Below are positions 18,580 through 26,494 of a stretch of DNA of 64,000 bases, in pieces. Source of the DNA: Chitinophaga varians. GTDB taxonomy: Bacteria > Bacteroidota > Bacteroidia > Chitinophagales > Chitinophagaceae. The position numbers and the translations under genes were made by a program. Under the pieces are notes generated by a model that was given only the letters and a program-made list of their open reading frames with translations, ran no database searches and was not told where the DNA came from. Numbering within the stretch: the stretch's first letter is position 1; each line of letters opens with the position of its first letter. The DNA lies in NCBI RefSeq assembly GCF_012641275.1, contig NZ_JABAIA010000002.1, positions 1,550,001-1,614,000 of the forward strand, read 5' to 3'.

Positions 18580-19464
18580 ATGATTTCAGGAGCTTCTTCT
18601 ATTCCCAAATACTCTCTGGAGCAGTCCGGTGGACGGAACAATCTTTTTGACATTCGCCGGATAGGCACGGATTCCAGGGAGATGCCGTCCATTTTGCTGT
18701 CGCCGCACCGTAAGGATTTTTACATGCTGGTGCTGGTAGAGGAGGGTAGCAGCCGCCATTGGGTGGACATGCACCCTTATACGCTGAAGGCGGACACGTT
18801 TTATTTCACAACGCCGCACCAGGTGCATGTGAAAGAAGAACAGGAACCGATGAAAGGTATGGTGCTTTATTTTACCGAAGGCTTCCTGGACGCGGCTGCT
18901 AACCAGCAGATCAGGCAGCTGCCTGTCATCCAGAACCCGGACAATGGCCATGAGATGCCGTTGGAGAAGGAAGATGTGGCGTATGTCCGCGATATCATGC
19001 TGCGTATGGCGGAGGAATATGAACAGCGGCCTGACTGGCACAGTACCATGTTACAGGCTTATCTGCACGTGTTGCTGATTTATCTCAGCCGTTTGTATAC
19101 CCGACAGTTTACCACCAGTGAAAAACGCCCCGGACGTCAGTTGCTGAAGAAATTCCTGGGCCTGATAGAATCAAACTACACACAACATCACGAAGTGGCG
19201 GCTTATGCCGGGTTATTGAATATTACTGCCGGCCATCTGGGGGATGTTGTCCGTGAGCAGAGCGGCCGGTCGGCTATTGAGCACATCCATGCCCGCCTGC
19301 TGCTGGAAGCCCGGCGCATGCTTTTCCATACTGACAGTTCTATCAAGGAGATTGCGTTTGCGCTGGGATTTGAAGACGCCTCTTATTTTAACCGTTTCTT
19401 TAAACGGGGCTGTCAGCAGACGCCGCTGGCCTTCCGGACAGCCGCCCGGGAAATGTACCATTGA
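18580..19464 (+). CDS. AraC-family transcriptional regulator
   Basis: A 294-residue one-component regulator. The N-terminal half is a cupin-type sensing domain (YFTTPHQVHVKEEQEPMKGMVLYFTEGF). The C-terminal 100 residues are the double helix-turn-helix, with a second-helix signature IKEIAFALGFEDASYFNRFFKR. It lies 91 bases after the PUL operon and 72 before an SDR oxidoreductase gene in the same direction. AraC proteins of this size are often paired with such an SDR, so control of the SDR is more likely than control of the PUL. The effector is unknown. Confidence 0.88.
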   Translation: MISGASSIPKYSLEQSGGRNNLFDIRRIGTDSREMPSILLSPHRKDFYMLVLVEEGSSRHWVDMHPYTLKADTFYFTTPHQVHVKEEQEPMKGMVLYFTEGFLDAAANQQIRQLPVIQNPDNGHEMPLEKEDVAYVRDIMLRMAEEYEQRPDWHSTMLQAYLHVLLIYLSRLYTRQFTTSEKRPGRQLLKKFLGLIESNYTQHHEVAAYAGLLNITAGHLGDVVREQSGRSAIEHIHARLLLEARRMLFHTDSSIKEIAFALGFEDASYFNRFFKRGCQQTPLAFRTAAREMYH

Positions 19465-19481
19465 TCCCGCAAAGTGTACCG

Positions 19482-19510
19482 TTGCGGCGACAGGCATACC
19501 GGTAATTTTG
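19482..19510 (+). promoter_or_regulatory. SDR promoter: TTG-N18-TAATTTTG
   Basis: TTG at 19482-19484 and TAATTTTG at 19503-19510 fit the Bacteroidota -33/-7 pair. The ATG is at 19537. Confidence 0.55.
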
Positions 19511-19536
19511 CGGTCTAACATGTAAATAGGTCATCC

Positions 19537-20259
19537 ATGAAGACAGCACTCATTACAGGAGCAAATAAAAGCATCGGCTTTGAAACCGCCAGGCAACTAC
19601 TGGACGCAGGCTATTTTGTATACATCGGCAGCCGCGATGTGGCAAGGGGAGAGGAGGCTGCTGCGCAGCTGGGATCGGAAAATACCGCTGTTGTGCCGCT
19701 GGACGTAACAGATGCCGGCTCCATCCATGCGGCCCGCCAGCTGATAGGACGTACCACAGACAAACTCGATGTGCTGATTAATAATGCAGGTATCAGGGGC
19801 GATTTTCCCCAACTCCCCACATCTGCACCGGTATCGACTATACGAAGTGTTTTTGAAACCAATTTTTTCGGCGCCATTGAGGTTACCCAAACCTTTATGG
19901 ACCTGTTGCGGAAAGCTCCCCATCCCAGGATCGTGAATGTTACTTCCGGCCTTGCTTCACTTACATTGCACAGTGACCCGTCATGGATGTACTATCCCAT
20001 CAAAGGCGCTGCCTATGGCCCGTCTAAAACAGCGCTCAATGCCTGGACGCTCGCACTGGCTTATGAACTGCGCGACACTGCTTTTAAAGTGAATGTGGTG
20101 GACCCCGGATATACCGCTACGGATTTTAATGAACACAGAGGCACCGGCACCGTGGAAGATGCCGCGGCAATAATAGTCCGCTTCGCTACACTCGATGCGG
20201 ATGGCCCGACTGGTAAGTATTACAGCAATGACAGGGATGGAGAGGAAAGTCCGTGGTAA
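19537..20259 (+). CDS. SDR-family NAD(P)-dependent oxidoreductase
   Basis: A 240-residue classical short-chain dehydrogenase/reductase. The nucleotide-binding TGANKSIG motif is at residues 8-15. DVTDAG, LINNAGIRGD and the catalytic Tyr-x-x-x-Lys (AAYGPSKTALN) all follow in the expected order, with VVDPGYTATDF after the active site. Ser-Ile in place of the usual Gly before Gly is seen in the carbonyl reductase-like subgroup. It probably acts in the cytoplasm on a carbonyl or alcohol and depends on the upstream AraC regulator. It converges on an SRPBCC gene with 14 bases between stop codons. Confidence 0.88.
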   Translation: MKTALITGANKSIGFETARQLLDAGYFVYIGSRDVARGEEAAAQLGSENTAVVPLDVTDAGSIHAARQLIGRTTDKLDVLINNAGIRGDFPQLPTSAPVSTIRSVFETNFFGAIEVTQTFMDLLRKAPHPRIVNVTSGLASLTLHSDPSWMYYPIKGAAYGPSKTALNAWTLALAYELRDTAFKVNVVDPGYTATDFNEHRGTGTVEDAAAIIVRFATLDADGPTGKYYSNDRDGEESPW

Positions 20260-20273
20260 AAGAATGACAACCG

Positions 20274-20684
20274 TTAATTGGCTTCCGTATATTTTTTGTA
20301 ATTGTCCAGGATAGCCTGCCATCCGGCTTGTTGCATCTCGGCCGGGTTCTCATCTTCCGCGTCGAAGGTAACGGTAACGGCTGTATTGTTTCCCTGGCCT
20401 TCAAACACAACTTCCGCAGCACGGCCGTCGCCCATCACATAGGTAAAACTTTTGCCGTTGTCGATGTTGTTGTAGATGGCTTCAAAGTCAAATCCCCAGC
20501 TGCCGTCTTTGGCTTCCATGCGTGCGTTGTATTTGCCGCCAACCCTTAAGTCGTTGCTGGCGCTGGGGCAATGCCAGTCGTCCGATGCAAAATTCCATTT
20601 GGTGATATGTTCCGGCTGGGTGTAATACTGCCAGGCTTTCCGGGCGTCTGAAGCCACAATCGTTTGAACGCTAATTTTGGTCAT
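20274..20684 (-). CDS. SRPBCC/AHSA1-family protein
   Basis: A 136-residue START/Bet v1-like protein of the AHSA1 (activator of Hsp90 ATPase homology 1-like) subgroup, a small hydrophobic-pocket fold of unknown specific ligand. The N-terminal ARKAWQYYTQPEHITKWNFASDDW and the LRVGGKYNARMEAKDGSWGFDFE strand pair are diagnostic. It lies 111 bases downstream of a second SRPBCC gene and the ArsR regulator, in the same direction, and is probably part of that group. A stretch of degenerate tandem repeats separates it from the upstream gene, so it may be transcribed less than its partner. Confidence 0.83.
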   Translation of the reverse strand: MTKISVQTIVASDARKAWQYYTQPEHITKWNFASDDWHCPSASNDLRVGGKYNARMEAKDGSWGFDFEAIYNNIDNGKSFTYVMGDGRAAEVVFEGQGNNTAVTVTFDAEDENPAEMQQAGWQAILDNYKKYTEAN

Positions 20685-20713
20685 ATACTATCAATTTATA
20701 AGTTACAAATGCA

Positions 20714-20806
20714 CCCGGGCTTTTGAGCTATAATGTAAGCTGAATGTAGCCCGGGCTTCTTGAATTAAAATGTAAGCTGAACGTAGCCCAGGGCTTTAGC
20801 CCTGGG
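20714..20806. repeat. tandem array of degenerate palindrome-bearing units ending in a full REP-like palindrome
   Basis: CCCGGGCTT...ATGTAAGCTGAAYGTAG units begin at 20714 and 20750, and CCCAGGGCTTTAGCCCTGGG at 20787-20806 completes a third step (spacing 36-37 bases). The last copy is a perfect palindrome and its centre supplies the TAA of the SRPBCC gene at 20796. The first two units have lost the second arm. Confidence 0.65.
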
Positions 20807-21296
20807 ACTCCAGCAGTTCATCCAGTTTTTCAAGCGTTAATTTCATGCCCTCTTCCATACCCATCTTAATCACGGTTTCGAGGTCGTTGAGCGATGCATA
20901 GGAAACGACCGTTTCCACGAGCGCATTTTCGCCTTTGTCCTGGAAACGCACGTCCCATTTGGCGCGCGGCAGTGCAGGGTTGATATCGCCGTTATCATCA
21001 CAGAAAGCGTCCAGCGCGGTGTAATAGTCAATCGGATGGATTTTCTGGTAGTCTGTACGTCCCCAGTATTCTTTGCCTTCAGGGTCTACCATGGCATACA
21101 GCCAGTAACCACCTTCCCGGAAGTCCATGTGTTTGGTCTTTGTGGTGAATGGTTTGGGGGCAAACCACTTGTCCAGCAGTTCACTTTTCGTATAGGCGTC
21201 CCATACCAGTTGGCGTTTGGCCCGGAACTCCCGGCGGATGGTCATTGTGTTTTTGTCCTTGTCTACCAGGAAATCAAATTGCAGGTGGATGCTCAT
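20796..21296 (-). CDS. SRPBCC/AHSA1-family protein, ArsR operon partner
   Basis: A 166-residue AHSA1-type protein ([55 protein letters not shown]). Its ATG overlaps the stop of the ArsR gene in an ATGA arrangement, so the two are translationally coupled. In many bacteria an ArsR-SRPBCC pair of this kind forms a stress-linked unit whose small-molecule ligand is unknown. The final Ser-Gln-Gly and the stop codon lie within the REP-like palindrome at 20787-20806. Confidence 0.85.
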   Translation of the reverse strand: MSIHLQFDFLVDKDKNTMTIRREFRAKRQLVWDAYTKSELLDKWFAPKPFTTKTKHMDFREGGYWLYAMVDPEGKEYWGRTDYQKIHPIDYYTALDAFCDDNGDINPALPRAKWDVRFQDKGENALVETVVSYASLNDLETVIKMGMEEGMKLTLEKLDELLESQG

Positions 21297-21610
21297 GGTT
21301 GCTTATTTAAATTGGATAATAGAGTGTCAAGTTGATTGAAACGATCTTCCCACATACGGCGGAATTGTTCCAGCCAGATGTCTATCTCTTTCATTTTCTT
21401 CAGTTCCAGTTGGTAATAGATCTCCCGGCCCCGGTGCTCCTGGCTGACCAGTTCACATTCCGCCAGGATTTTCAGGTGTTTCGATACCGCCTGCCGGGTG
21501 GTGTCAAAATGGGCCGCTATGGCGTTGGGTGTCAGCGCCTGCATGGCGATAAGCACCATGATGGCCCGTCTTGTAGGATCTGCTACTGCCTGAAATATAT
21601 CTCTTCTCAT
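21293..21610 (-). CDS. ArsR-family winged-helix regulator
   Basis: A 105-residue repressor starting [21 protein letters not shown]. The recognition helix is in the [19 protein letters not shown] segment, and the wing is in [10 protein letters not shown]. It has no metal-binding Cys pair (ELVxC), so it is a non-metal ArsR of the kind that precedes SRPBCC genes. I take the ATG at 21610; the frame stays open to 21658, but that start lies inside the promoter. A clear promoter and a dyad lie just upstream, consistent with self-repression. Confidence 0.87.
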   Translation of the reverse strand: MRRDIFQAVADPTRRAIMVLIAMQALTPNAIAAHFDTTRQAVSKHLKILAECELVSQEHRGREIYYQLELKKMKEIDIWLEQFRRMWEDRFNQLDTLLSNLNKQP

Positions 21611-21629
21611 GTGCAGGATTTTAATATGG

Positions 21630-21675
21630 CAACCGTTTGGTTGCAAATATATGTGCAACTAATTGGTTTCGCAAA
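21630..21675 (-). promoter_or_regulatory. ArsR promoter TTTG-N19-TATATTTG with overlapping operator dyad
   Basis: Read on the minus strand, TTTG (21675-21672) and TATATTTG (21652-21645) are separated by exactly 19 bases, a textbook Bacteroidota promoter. The perfect dyad GCAACC-GTTT-GGTTGC (21630-21645) abuts the -7 element and covers the expected transcription start, so it is a good ArsR operator candidate. The NmrA-like gene diverges from here. Confidence 0.72.
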
Positions 21676-21786
21676 TTATTTTTTTGTTGACAGGCGAAAA
21701 TTTTGGCTTTCGCGTTTTCGTTTTCTTACAATTCCAGGCCGTGGCGGCGAAGCATCTTTGTGTCATCAAACAAAAAAAATAAGTTT

Positions 21787-22656
21787 ATGACACAAGCTAC
21801 CATACTGATCACCGGCGCGACCGGAAATGTAGGGACACAACTGGTAAAGAAACTGGCTGCCGCCGAGGTACCTTTTAAAGCGATCGTTCGCAACGGGGAT
21901 AATAGCACTTACCTGAAAAGCCTTCCCCTGGCTGAGATCATCCAGGCTGACCTGGCTGACGCCGAGGCCGTCAGTGAAACCCTGCAGGGCGTAGATAAAG
22001 CCTTTCTGCTCACAAATTCATCTGAACAGGCAGAGGCGTTGCAACTAAATTTTGTGACCGCCGCACAGGCTGCAGGGGTGCAACACATCGTTAAGTTGTC
22101 GCAGTTTGCAGCGGCGGAACAGTCGCCTGTCCGCTTCCTGCGTTACCATGCCCGCGTGGAGAACAAGATCAAAGAACTGGGCATGGCTTATACCTTCCTC
22201 CGGCCCAACCTGTATATGCAGGGACTCCTGGCCTTTGCGGACTACATCAAAAAAGACGGACAGTTTTATGCCGCCGTGGGAGGTGCTGCCATCAGCGCGG
22301 TGGACGTACGCGATATCGCAGCGGTGGCGGCCTGTGCGCTCACTACAGCAGGGCACGAAAACAAGATCTACGATATCACTGGCGGAGAAGCGCTCACACA
22401 TGGTCAGATGGCGGACATACTGACCAAAGTGTTGGGGAAACCGGTGAAGTTTATTGACGTAAGCCCAGAACAGATGGAAGGTGCGGTGAGGGCTGCCGGA
22501 TTCCCTGAATGGCAGGTAGGTGGCTTAATTGAGGACTATGCGCATTATGCAAGGAACGAAGCGGTGATTGTGAGCCAGGCGGTGCCGGAGGTGACCGGTC
22601 AGGCGGCAATTAGCTTTGAGCAGTTTGTGCAGGATTATAAAGCAATGTTCATATAA
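21787..22656 (+). CDS. NmrA-like NAD(P)-binding SDR (atypical)
   Basis: A 289-residue Rossmann-fold protein starting MTQATILITGATGNVGTQLVKKL. The TGATGNVG motif and the QADLADAE and KLSQFAAAEQ segments are typical of NmrA-like and NAD(P)H:quinone-oxidoreductase-like atypical SDRs. It lacks the classical Tyr-x-x-x-Lys pair, so it may be a redox sensor or a quinone or ketone reductase. The start at 21787 is chosen because an upstream in-frame ATG at 21703 would run through the spacer. It is divergent from the ArsR operon, with 176 bases between starts. A strong hairpin terminator follows. Confidence 0.84.
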   Translation: MTQATILITGATGNVGTQLVKKLAAAEVPFKAIVRNGDNSTYLKSLPLAEIIQADLADAEAVSETLQGVDKAFLLTNSSEQAEALQLNFVTAAQAAGVQHIVKLSQFAAAEQSPVRFLRYHARVENKIKELGMAYTFLRPNLYMQGLLAFADYIKKDGQFYAAVGGAAISAVDVRDIAAVAACALTTAGHENKIYDITGGEALTHGQMADILTKVLGKPVKFIDVSPEQMEGAVRAAGFPEWQVGGLIEDYAHYARNEAVIVSQAVPEVTGQAAISFEQFVQDYKAMFI

Positions 22657-22657
22657 A

Positions 22658-22696
22658 ACAACGGCAGCAGTAACACTGCTGCCGTTGTAGATTTAT
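22658..22696. terminator. bidirectional rho-independent terminator
   Basis: Perfect 13-bp arms (22658-22670 and 22676-22688) flank a TAACA loop. T-rich sequence follows on the plus strand. It sits between the convergent genes ending at 22656 and 22693. Confidence 0.8.
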
Positions 22697-23454
22697 TTTC
22701 CCTCCAATACAGGAATCAGGTGTTCCCAGTTCAGTTGTTTGGCATAGTCCAGGGCTGTTTTCCCGGCGTTAGTTTGTTTGGAGGTATCGGCGCCATGTTC
22801 CAGCAACACTTCCACGATGCTGAGATTGCCGGCAATGGATTCTTTATGCAGTAATGTAAAACCGGCATCGTCTGTTGCGTTCAGCTCTCCGGGGTTCTGT
22901 TTCAGGAAGTCTACAAAGCTGGGCTTCATGTTTTTGCTCATCGGATGTTCGATGAGGTTCTCCGGATTTTCTTCCTGCTTGTTGACGATGAGCACATGGT
23001 TGTAGTCACCGAATTCGAGGCCCCAGGCTTCATCATGTTCCTGCCGTTCCTCTTCGGTCATACCCGCGCGCATAGCCTGCATGGTGAAGCCGCCGTAGGT
23101 ACGGTCGTTGATGGCAAACAGCCAGTCGCTGATCTGGCTTACCGGTACACTGATTTCATCGCCATTGTTCACGTTGGTCAGTTCGTTCGGATCGTTGATC
23201 AGGATACCGTAGATGGTATCGCCATCAAAATTAATATCGTTGATCCACATGTGTTCTACTGTTGGTCTGTCAGCACCGGGGAACTGTTGGGAGAACGCCA
23301 CTTTTACGCAGGCCACGTTCAGGCCGGGAACAATACGGCGATGTTCCCAGGAAAGTTCCCGCCAGAAATATTTAAAAGTGGCCTGGGCTTTTGCATAAGC
23401 GTCGAGCATTTCGGGGCTTTCTCCTTCTGCGAAGAAAATTTTTTTGTCGGACAT
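22693..23454 (-). CDS. DUF2314 protein with C-terminal ankyrin repeats
   Basis: A 253-residue, probably cytoplasmic protein. Residues 15-150 match the DUF2314 pattern (AKAQATFKYFWREL, then VEHMWINDINFDGDTIYGILINDP, then TYGGFTMQAMRAGMTEEE). About residues 185-250 hold two ankyrin repeats (DDAGFTLLHKESIAGNLSIVEVLLEHGADTSKQTNAGKTALDYA, seen in two parts). DUF2314 has no settled function; ankyrins mediate protein contact. It is the last of three genes read in the same direction, 25 bases after the one upstream. Confidence 0.8.
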   Translation of the reverse strand: MSDKKIFFAEGESPEMLDAYAKAQATFKYFWRELSWEHRRIVPGLNVACVKVAFSQQFPGADRPTVEHMWINDINFDGDTIYGILINDPNELTNVNNGDEISVPVSQISDWLFAINDRTYGGFTMQAMRAGMTEEERQEHDEAWGLEFGDYNHVLIVNKQEENPENLIEHPMSKNMKPSFVDFLKQNPGELNATDDAGFTLLHKESIAGNLSIVEVLLEHGADTSKQTNAGKTALDYAKQLNWEHLIPVLEGK

Positions 23455-23479
23455 GATTTTTGTTTTTCAGGTTAAGGTG

Positions 23480-24106
23480 TCAGGCCAGTTCGGCGCTGTG
23501 GATGGATACAAATTCTCCCTGTTCGTTATAGGCGTCGATGGCGAAAGCGTCGAAGCCGTTGCGTTGCAGGTAGGCAAGATCGGTTTTTTCTCCGGTGATC
23601 AGCCGGAGCTCACCTTCTTCATTCAGGAAGGTGTCCAGTTCATCTTCGTAATCGATGTTAAAGAAAGCGTGTAATACAATCTCAAACACGCTGTTGCCGG
23701 CTGCATCGGTATATGTTTGCGTTGCAGCCCTGTTGTTCAGCTGTTCCGGAGTCCATTCGTTACAAAAGTAATTATCATGGCCCTGGCGGGCGCCGTCGAA
23801 CAACAGGATTTCTTCGCCGGTAAGAATATCTACGGCATAGATCAGCTCCGGCGCTTCATCTGTATTGGTGATGAGGCCATTGAAGTTTTTTCCGTAGTGT
23901 TTTTCGTGATGTTCGATATGGCGTGGCGTTTGTTTTACTTCCCAGCGGTACAGCTCACCATAATATTTGATGTTGAACAGCCGGCCGCCGGTGGAAGACT
24001 GAAGCTGGGCGCGCCATTCCACGGGGTGGATATTGGCAAAGTATGCGGCTTTGTCGTATACGGCAAAAGGCGCATACAAATCGGGTGCGGGTTTGTGTTC
24101 GGCCAT
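23480..24106 (-). CDS. uncharacterised protein in the DUF2314/SH3 cluster
   Basis: A 208-residue acidic protein that I do not recognise. I start at the ATG at 24106 (MAEHKPAPDLYAPFAVYDK); the frame is open further upstream but only by reading into the neighbouring gene. It has no signal peptide or membrane segment. The sequence is rich in aromatic and acidic residues, with a DYEDELDTFLNEEGELR stretch. It lies 5 bases after the SH3-domain gene and 25 before the DUF2314-ankyrin gene, so a shared role is likely. Confidence 0.7.
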   Translation of the reverse strand: MAEHKPAPDLYAPFAVYDKAAYFANIHPVEWRAQLQSSTGGRLFNIKYYGELYRWEVKQTPRHIEHHEKHYGKNFNGLITNTDEAPELIYAVDILTGEEILLFDGARQGHDNYFCNEWTPEQLNNRAATQTYTDAAGNSVFEIVLHAFFNIDYEDELDTFLNEEGELRLITGEKTDLAYLQRNGFDAFAIDAYNEQGEFVSIHSAELA

Positions 24107-24111
24107 GGATA

Positions 24112-24996
24112 CTATTTTATCGCGGTGACTTTTTTGTTTTCCGGGTCCCAGATATAACGTTTGCTTTTTTTGTCGGTCACTTTCATGACATGTGCGCCAT
24201 CCTTGTCCACTTTGTCGGTGGCTTCGGCTTCTTCCATATTCCACACGATCATATCGGGCTGCCCGTTTTTTTCATTAGGGAAGGTGAACTCTTCGCTGTG
24301 ATAGTAAACATCGGCATCGCCGATATTGGTTTTGGAGGGCAGTTGTACCAGCTGGCCGTCTTTGGTCCAGGCGAAATAGTAATCGTCTGTCGGGATACCA
24401 CAGGCTTCACCGGAGAAGGAGAGCACGGCGATGTGCTGCACATTGGTAAGGCCCATGCCGCTCATTACTTTGCCATAACTGAAATTGGCGGATTCATCGT
24501 CGCCGATCACTTGTGCGGCTTTCGCCAGCAGCACCCCATTTTGCACTACTTTCAGGCGTACGAGGTATTTGGGGAAGGTATCTCTTTTGTTGCCGGATAC
24601 CGCGATGCTGTCGGCCCTGCGTTCGATGCCATATACAAATTTGAGATCGCCGCGGCGCATCGGTGAGCAGCTTACAAGCCCCTGCCAGATGTAACCTTTG
24701 CGGTATTCGCCATTTTTGGTGTAGGCGATTTTCAGCCACGGTCCCTGGATGCCGCGGATGGTCAGGCTTTGGGAGGCAACGCCGGTGAGGGTGATATTAT
24801 CACCAGCCAGCAGCGTGTCCACAGGCGTTTGTTTGGTATCGGGGGATGCCCGGACATAGGCGGTGTCGGCAAAAACGTACCGGTCCACGGTGTCGCTACC
24901 GTTCATGTACAGCGACCAGCTGCGCATGTCCCGGAAATCCTGCGCAAACAGTTGATGGGAGATACAAACAAATAAAAAAAATAACAGCTTCTTCAT
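24112..24996 (-). CDS. secreted protein with bacterial SH3-like domain
   Basis: A 294-residue protein with a signal peptide (KKLLFFLFVCISHQLFAQ). About residues 40-110 look like a bacterial SH3 (SH3b) domain: YVFADTAYVRASPDTKQTPVDTLLAGD, then GPWLKIAY, then GYIWQGLVS. Such domains bind peptidoglycan or other partners in the envelope. The C-terminal part is unrecognised and ends with KRYIWDPENKKVTAIK. It is the first gene of a three-gene run with an uncharacterised protein and a DUF2314-ankyrin protein. A four-copy TTATG repeat lies 32-51 bases upstream of its start. Confidence 0.74.
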   Translation of the reverse strand: MKKLLFFLFVCISHQLFAQDFRDMRSWSLYMNGSDTVDRYVFADTAYVRASPDTKQTPVDTLLAGDNITLTGVASQSLTIRGIQGPWLKIAYTKNGEYRKGYIWQGLVSCSPMRRGDLKFVYGIERRADSIAVSGNKRDTFPKYLVRLKVVQNGVLLAKAAQVIGDDESANFSYGKVMSGMGLTNVQHIAVLSFSGEACGIPTDDYYFAWTKDGQLVQLPSKTNIGDADVYYHSEEFTFPNEKNGQPDMIVWNMEEAEATDKVDKDGAHVMKVTDKKSKRYIWDPENKKVTAIK

Positions 24997-25027
24997 AAAA
25001 ACAGATTCTTTACGGTGGGATATGATA

Positions 25028-25047
25028 TTATGTTATGTTATGTTATG
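25028..25047. repeat. (TTATG)4 microsatellite
   Basis: Four perfect TTATG units span the stop codon of the GNAT gene (TAA at 25043-25045) and the promoter zone of the SH3-domain gene starting at 24996. Confidence 0.75.
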
Positions 25048-25936
25048 TATGTGCTAAGGTTGGTATCATCAGCTGATTACCGGAGAAAAGACGCAGGTTT
25101 TTCTCCAGTACAAACAGCGTGAGGTCTTCTGTCTTCAACGGCAGCATGGTAAAGCCGCTATTATCTTTCGGTGTAAAGCCCAGCGTTATTTGTTGGGTGT
25201 CTTTTTTCATCAGCACCGGCAAAATATCACTCAACGATTGATGGGTCTCACCGAAAATATCATGACAGGTCATCACACCATCTTCGTGTTCCACCACAGC
25301 TACCATATCTACATCCTCCAGGTGATAGATGCATGACTGCATCGACTGTGTGCAGTAGAACATCAACAGGCCGGCGGGACTGGTGACGGTGAGCGCGGCA
25401 AACGGGTTGGACTGCGCATATTTTTGGAGCAGCAGCGCGCGGTCGGCCGCGTTGTCCATATCCAGCTGACGTACTTTTCCTGGTTGTGGTGCCAGCTGCC
25501 GGGTATGATACTGGTATTCGCCTGCCGGCACAAATCCGAACTTCGGGTAAAAGTCAAGCACTTTTTCATTGGCGAAAAGGAACATCACATCGTACTGTCC
25601 TTTCCACTCTTCGAAGATTTTATCCATCAGCCACCGGGAAAGGCCCTGGTGGCGGTAGTCAGGGTGTGTCATGACAGTGCCCAGCTGCAGCCAGGTCTGC
25701 TCTTTTTCCTGCCAGCGTACCTGCAGGACGTTGACGGTGGCATTGGCAATAACGGTATCGCCGTCCATGAGCACATGCGGCACGCAGGTATGGTCCCAAT
25801 AGCCGTTTTGGTGCCACGGCTCAAAGCTGAGGCGGAACGTTTGGACGGAAAGCTGATCAAAACTAAGTCTGACGGGGTTATTGTCTTTGATGCCGGCAAT
25901 ATAGGTATATGTTCTACCCTTGATATTGTATTTCAT
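25043..25936 (-). CDS. GNAT-family N-acetyltransferase
   Basis: A 297-residue protein with an acetyl-CoA-binding GNAT core around residues 85-140. Motif A is clear (LGTVMTHPDYRHQGLSRWLM, with the Q/R-x-x-G-x-G/A-like HQGLS turn), followed by the NEKVLDFYPKFGFV strand-helix. It is larger than single-domain GNATs, and the second half may be a degenerate GNAT or a partner domain. I start at the ATG at 25936 (MKYNIKGRTYTY), because the frame's earlier ATG adds a basic extension with no family resemblance. The acceptor is unknown. The stop codon lies in the TTATG repeat. Confidence 0.8.
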   Translation of the reverse strand: MKYNIKGRTYTYIAGIKDNNPVRLSFDQLSVQTFRLSFEPWHQNGYWDHTCVPHVLMDGDTVIANATVNVLQVRWQEKEQTWLQLGTVMTHPDYRHQGLSRWLMDKIFEEWKGQYDVMFLFANEKVLDFYPKFGFVPAGEYQYHTRQLAPQPGKVRQLDMDNAADRALLLQKYAQSNPFAALTVTSPAGLLMFYCTQSMQSCIYHLEDVDMVAVVEHEDGVMTCHDIFGETHQSLSDILPVLMKKDTQQITLGFTPKDNSGFTMLPLKTEDLTLFVLEKNLRLFSGNQLMIPTLAHT

Positions 25937-25993
25937 GTCGTTAACGCACAATTTCAGATCATTGCGGCGAAGATAGGGAATATAAAACAAACT

Positions 25994-26013
25994 GGACGGC
26001 CATAGGGCCGTCC
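25994..26013 (-). terminator. terminator hairpin after the SRPBCC gene
   Basis: GGACGGCC-ATAG-GGCCGTCC is a perfect 8-bp stem with a four-base loop. On the minus strand it is followed by AGTTTGTTTT, so it would end the operon whose last gene stops at 26039. Confidence 0.62.
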
Positions 26014-26038
26014 TTTGTTATTGCTTGTTGGGTGGAAC

Positions 26039-26458
26039 TCAATGATTTTCTGCATACCGGCGGAAGTGTTCGAGCACGCCTGCGCAGAAAGCCTGTTGCT
26101 CAGTTTCGGGCGTACCTTTTTCCGGATCAAACAGCTCGGTGATGGATACGCCTTCCGGGGTAATGCTGAACAGGTCGATGGTCCTTCTGCCGTCGGACAG
26201 GACGTAGCTGAGTTTTTCATGGAGTATCACTTCGTCATAGGTGCCTGCGAAGGTGAAACCACTGCCATTGGCTGTTTCCATGACGAAGCTGAATTTGCCG
26301 CCGGAGCGGACGTCATTTTCTACGGAGGTGGTTTTCCATTCAGTGGATGGATTGTTCCATTGCATGATGTGTTCCGGCCCTGTCCAGTAGTCCCATATTT
26401 TTTCGATGGGCGCTTTTACCAATGTAGAGGCGGAGAGAAGCGCAGTCTGGTTTTCCAT
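26039..26458 (-). CDS. SRPBCC/AHSA1-family protein
   Basis: A 139-residue START-like protein (LVKAPIEKIWDYWTGPEHIMQWNNPSTEWKTT, then VRSGGKFSFVMETANGSGFTFAGTYDEV) of the AHSA1 subgroup, clearly related in pattern to the protein at 20274. I use the ATG at 26458; another in-frame ATG lies three codons earlier. It is the last gene of a four-gene unit (SDR, membrane protein, esterase, SRPBCC) read in one direction. The ligand is unknown. Confidence 0.84.
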   Translation of the reverse strand: MENQTALLSASTLVKAPIEKIWDYWTGPEHIMQWNNPSTEWKTTSVENDVRSGGKFSFVMETANGSGFTFAGTYDEVILHEKLSYVLSDGRRTIDLFSITPEGVSITELFDPEKGTPETEQQAFCAGVLEHFRRYAENH

Positions 26459-26494
26459 GAGGTACAAATTGATGATTTGTAAGATAACTAATAT

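Noticed and set aside
20714..20806. Possible CRISPR-like array
   Set aside because: Only three degenerate units with no unique spacers of equal length; it is better explained as repeats of a palindromic element.
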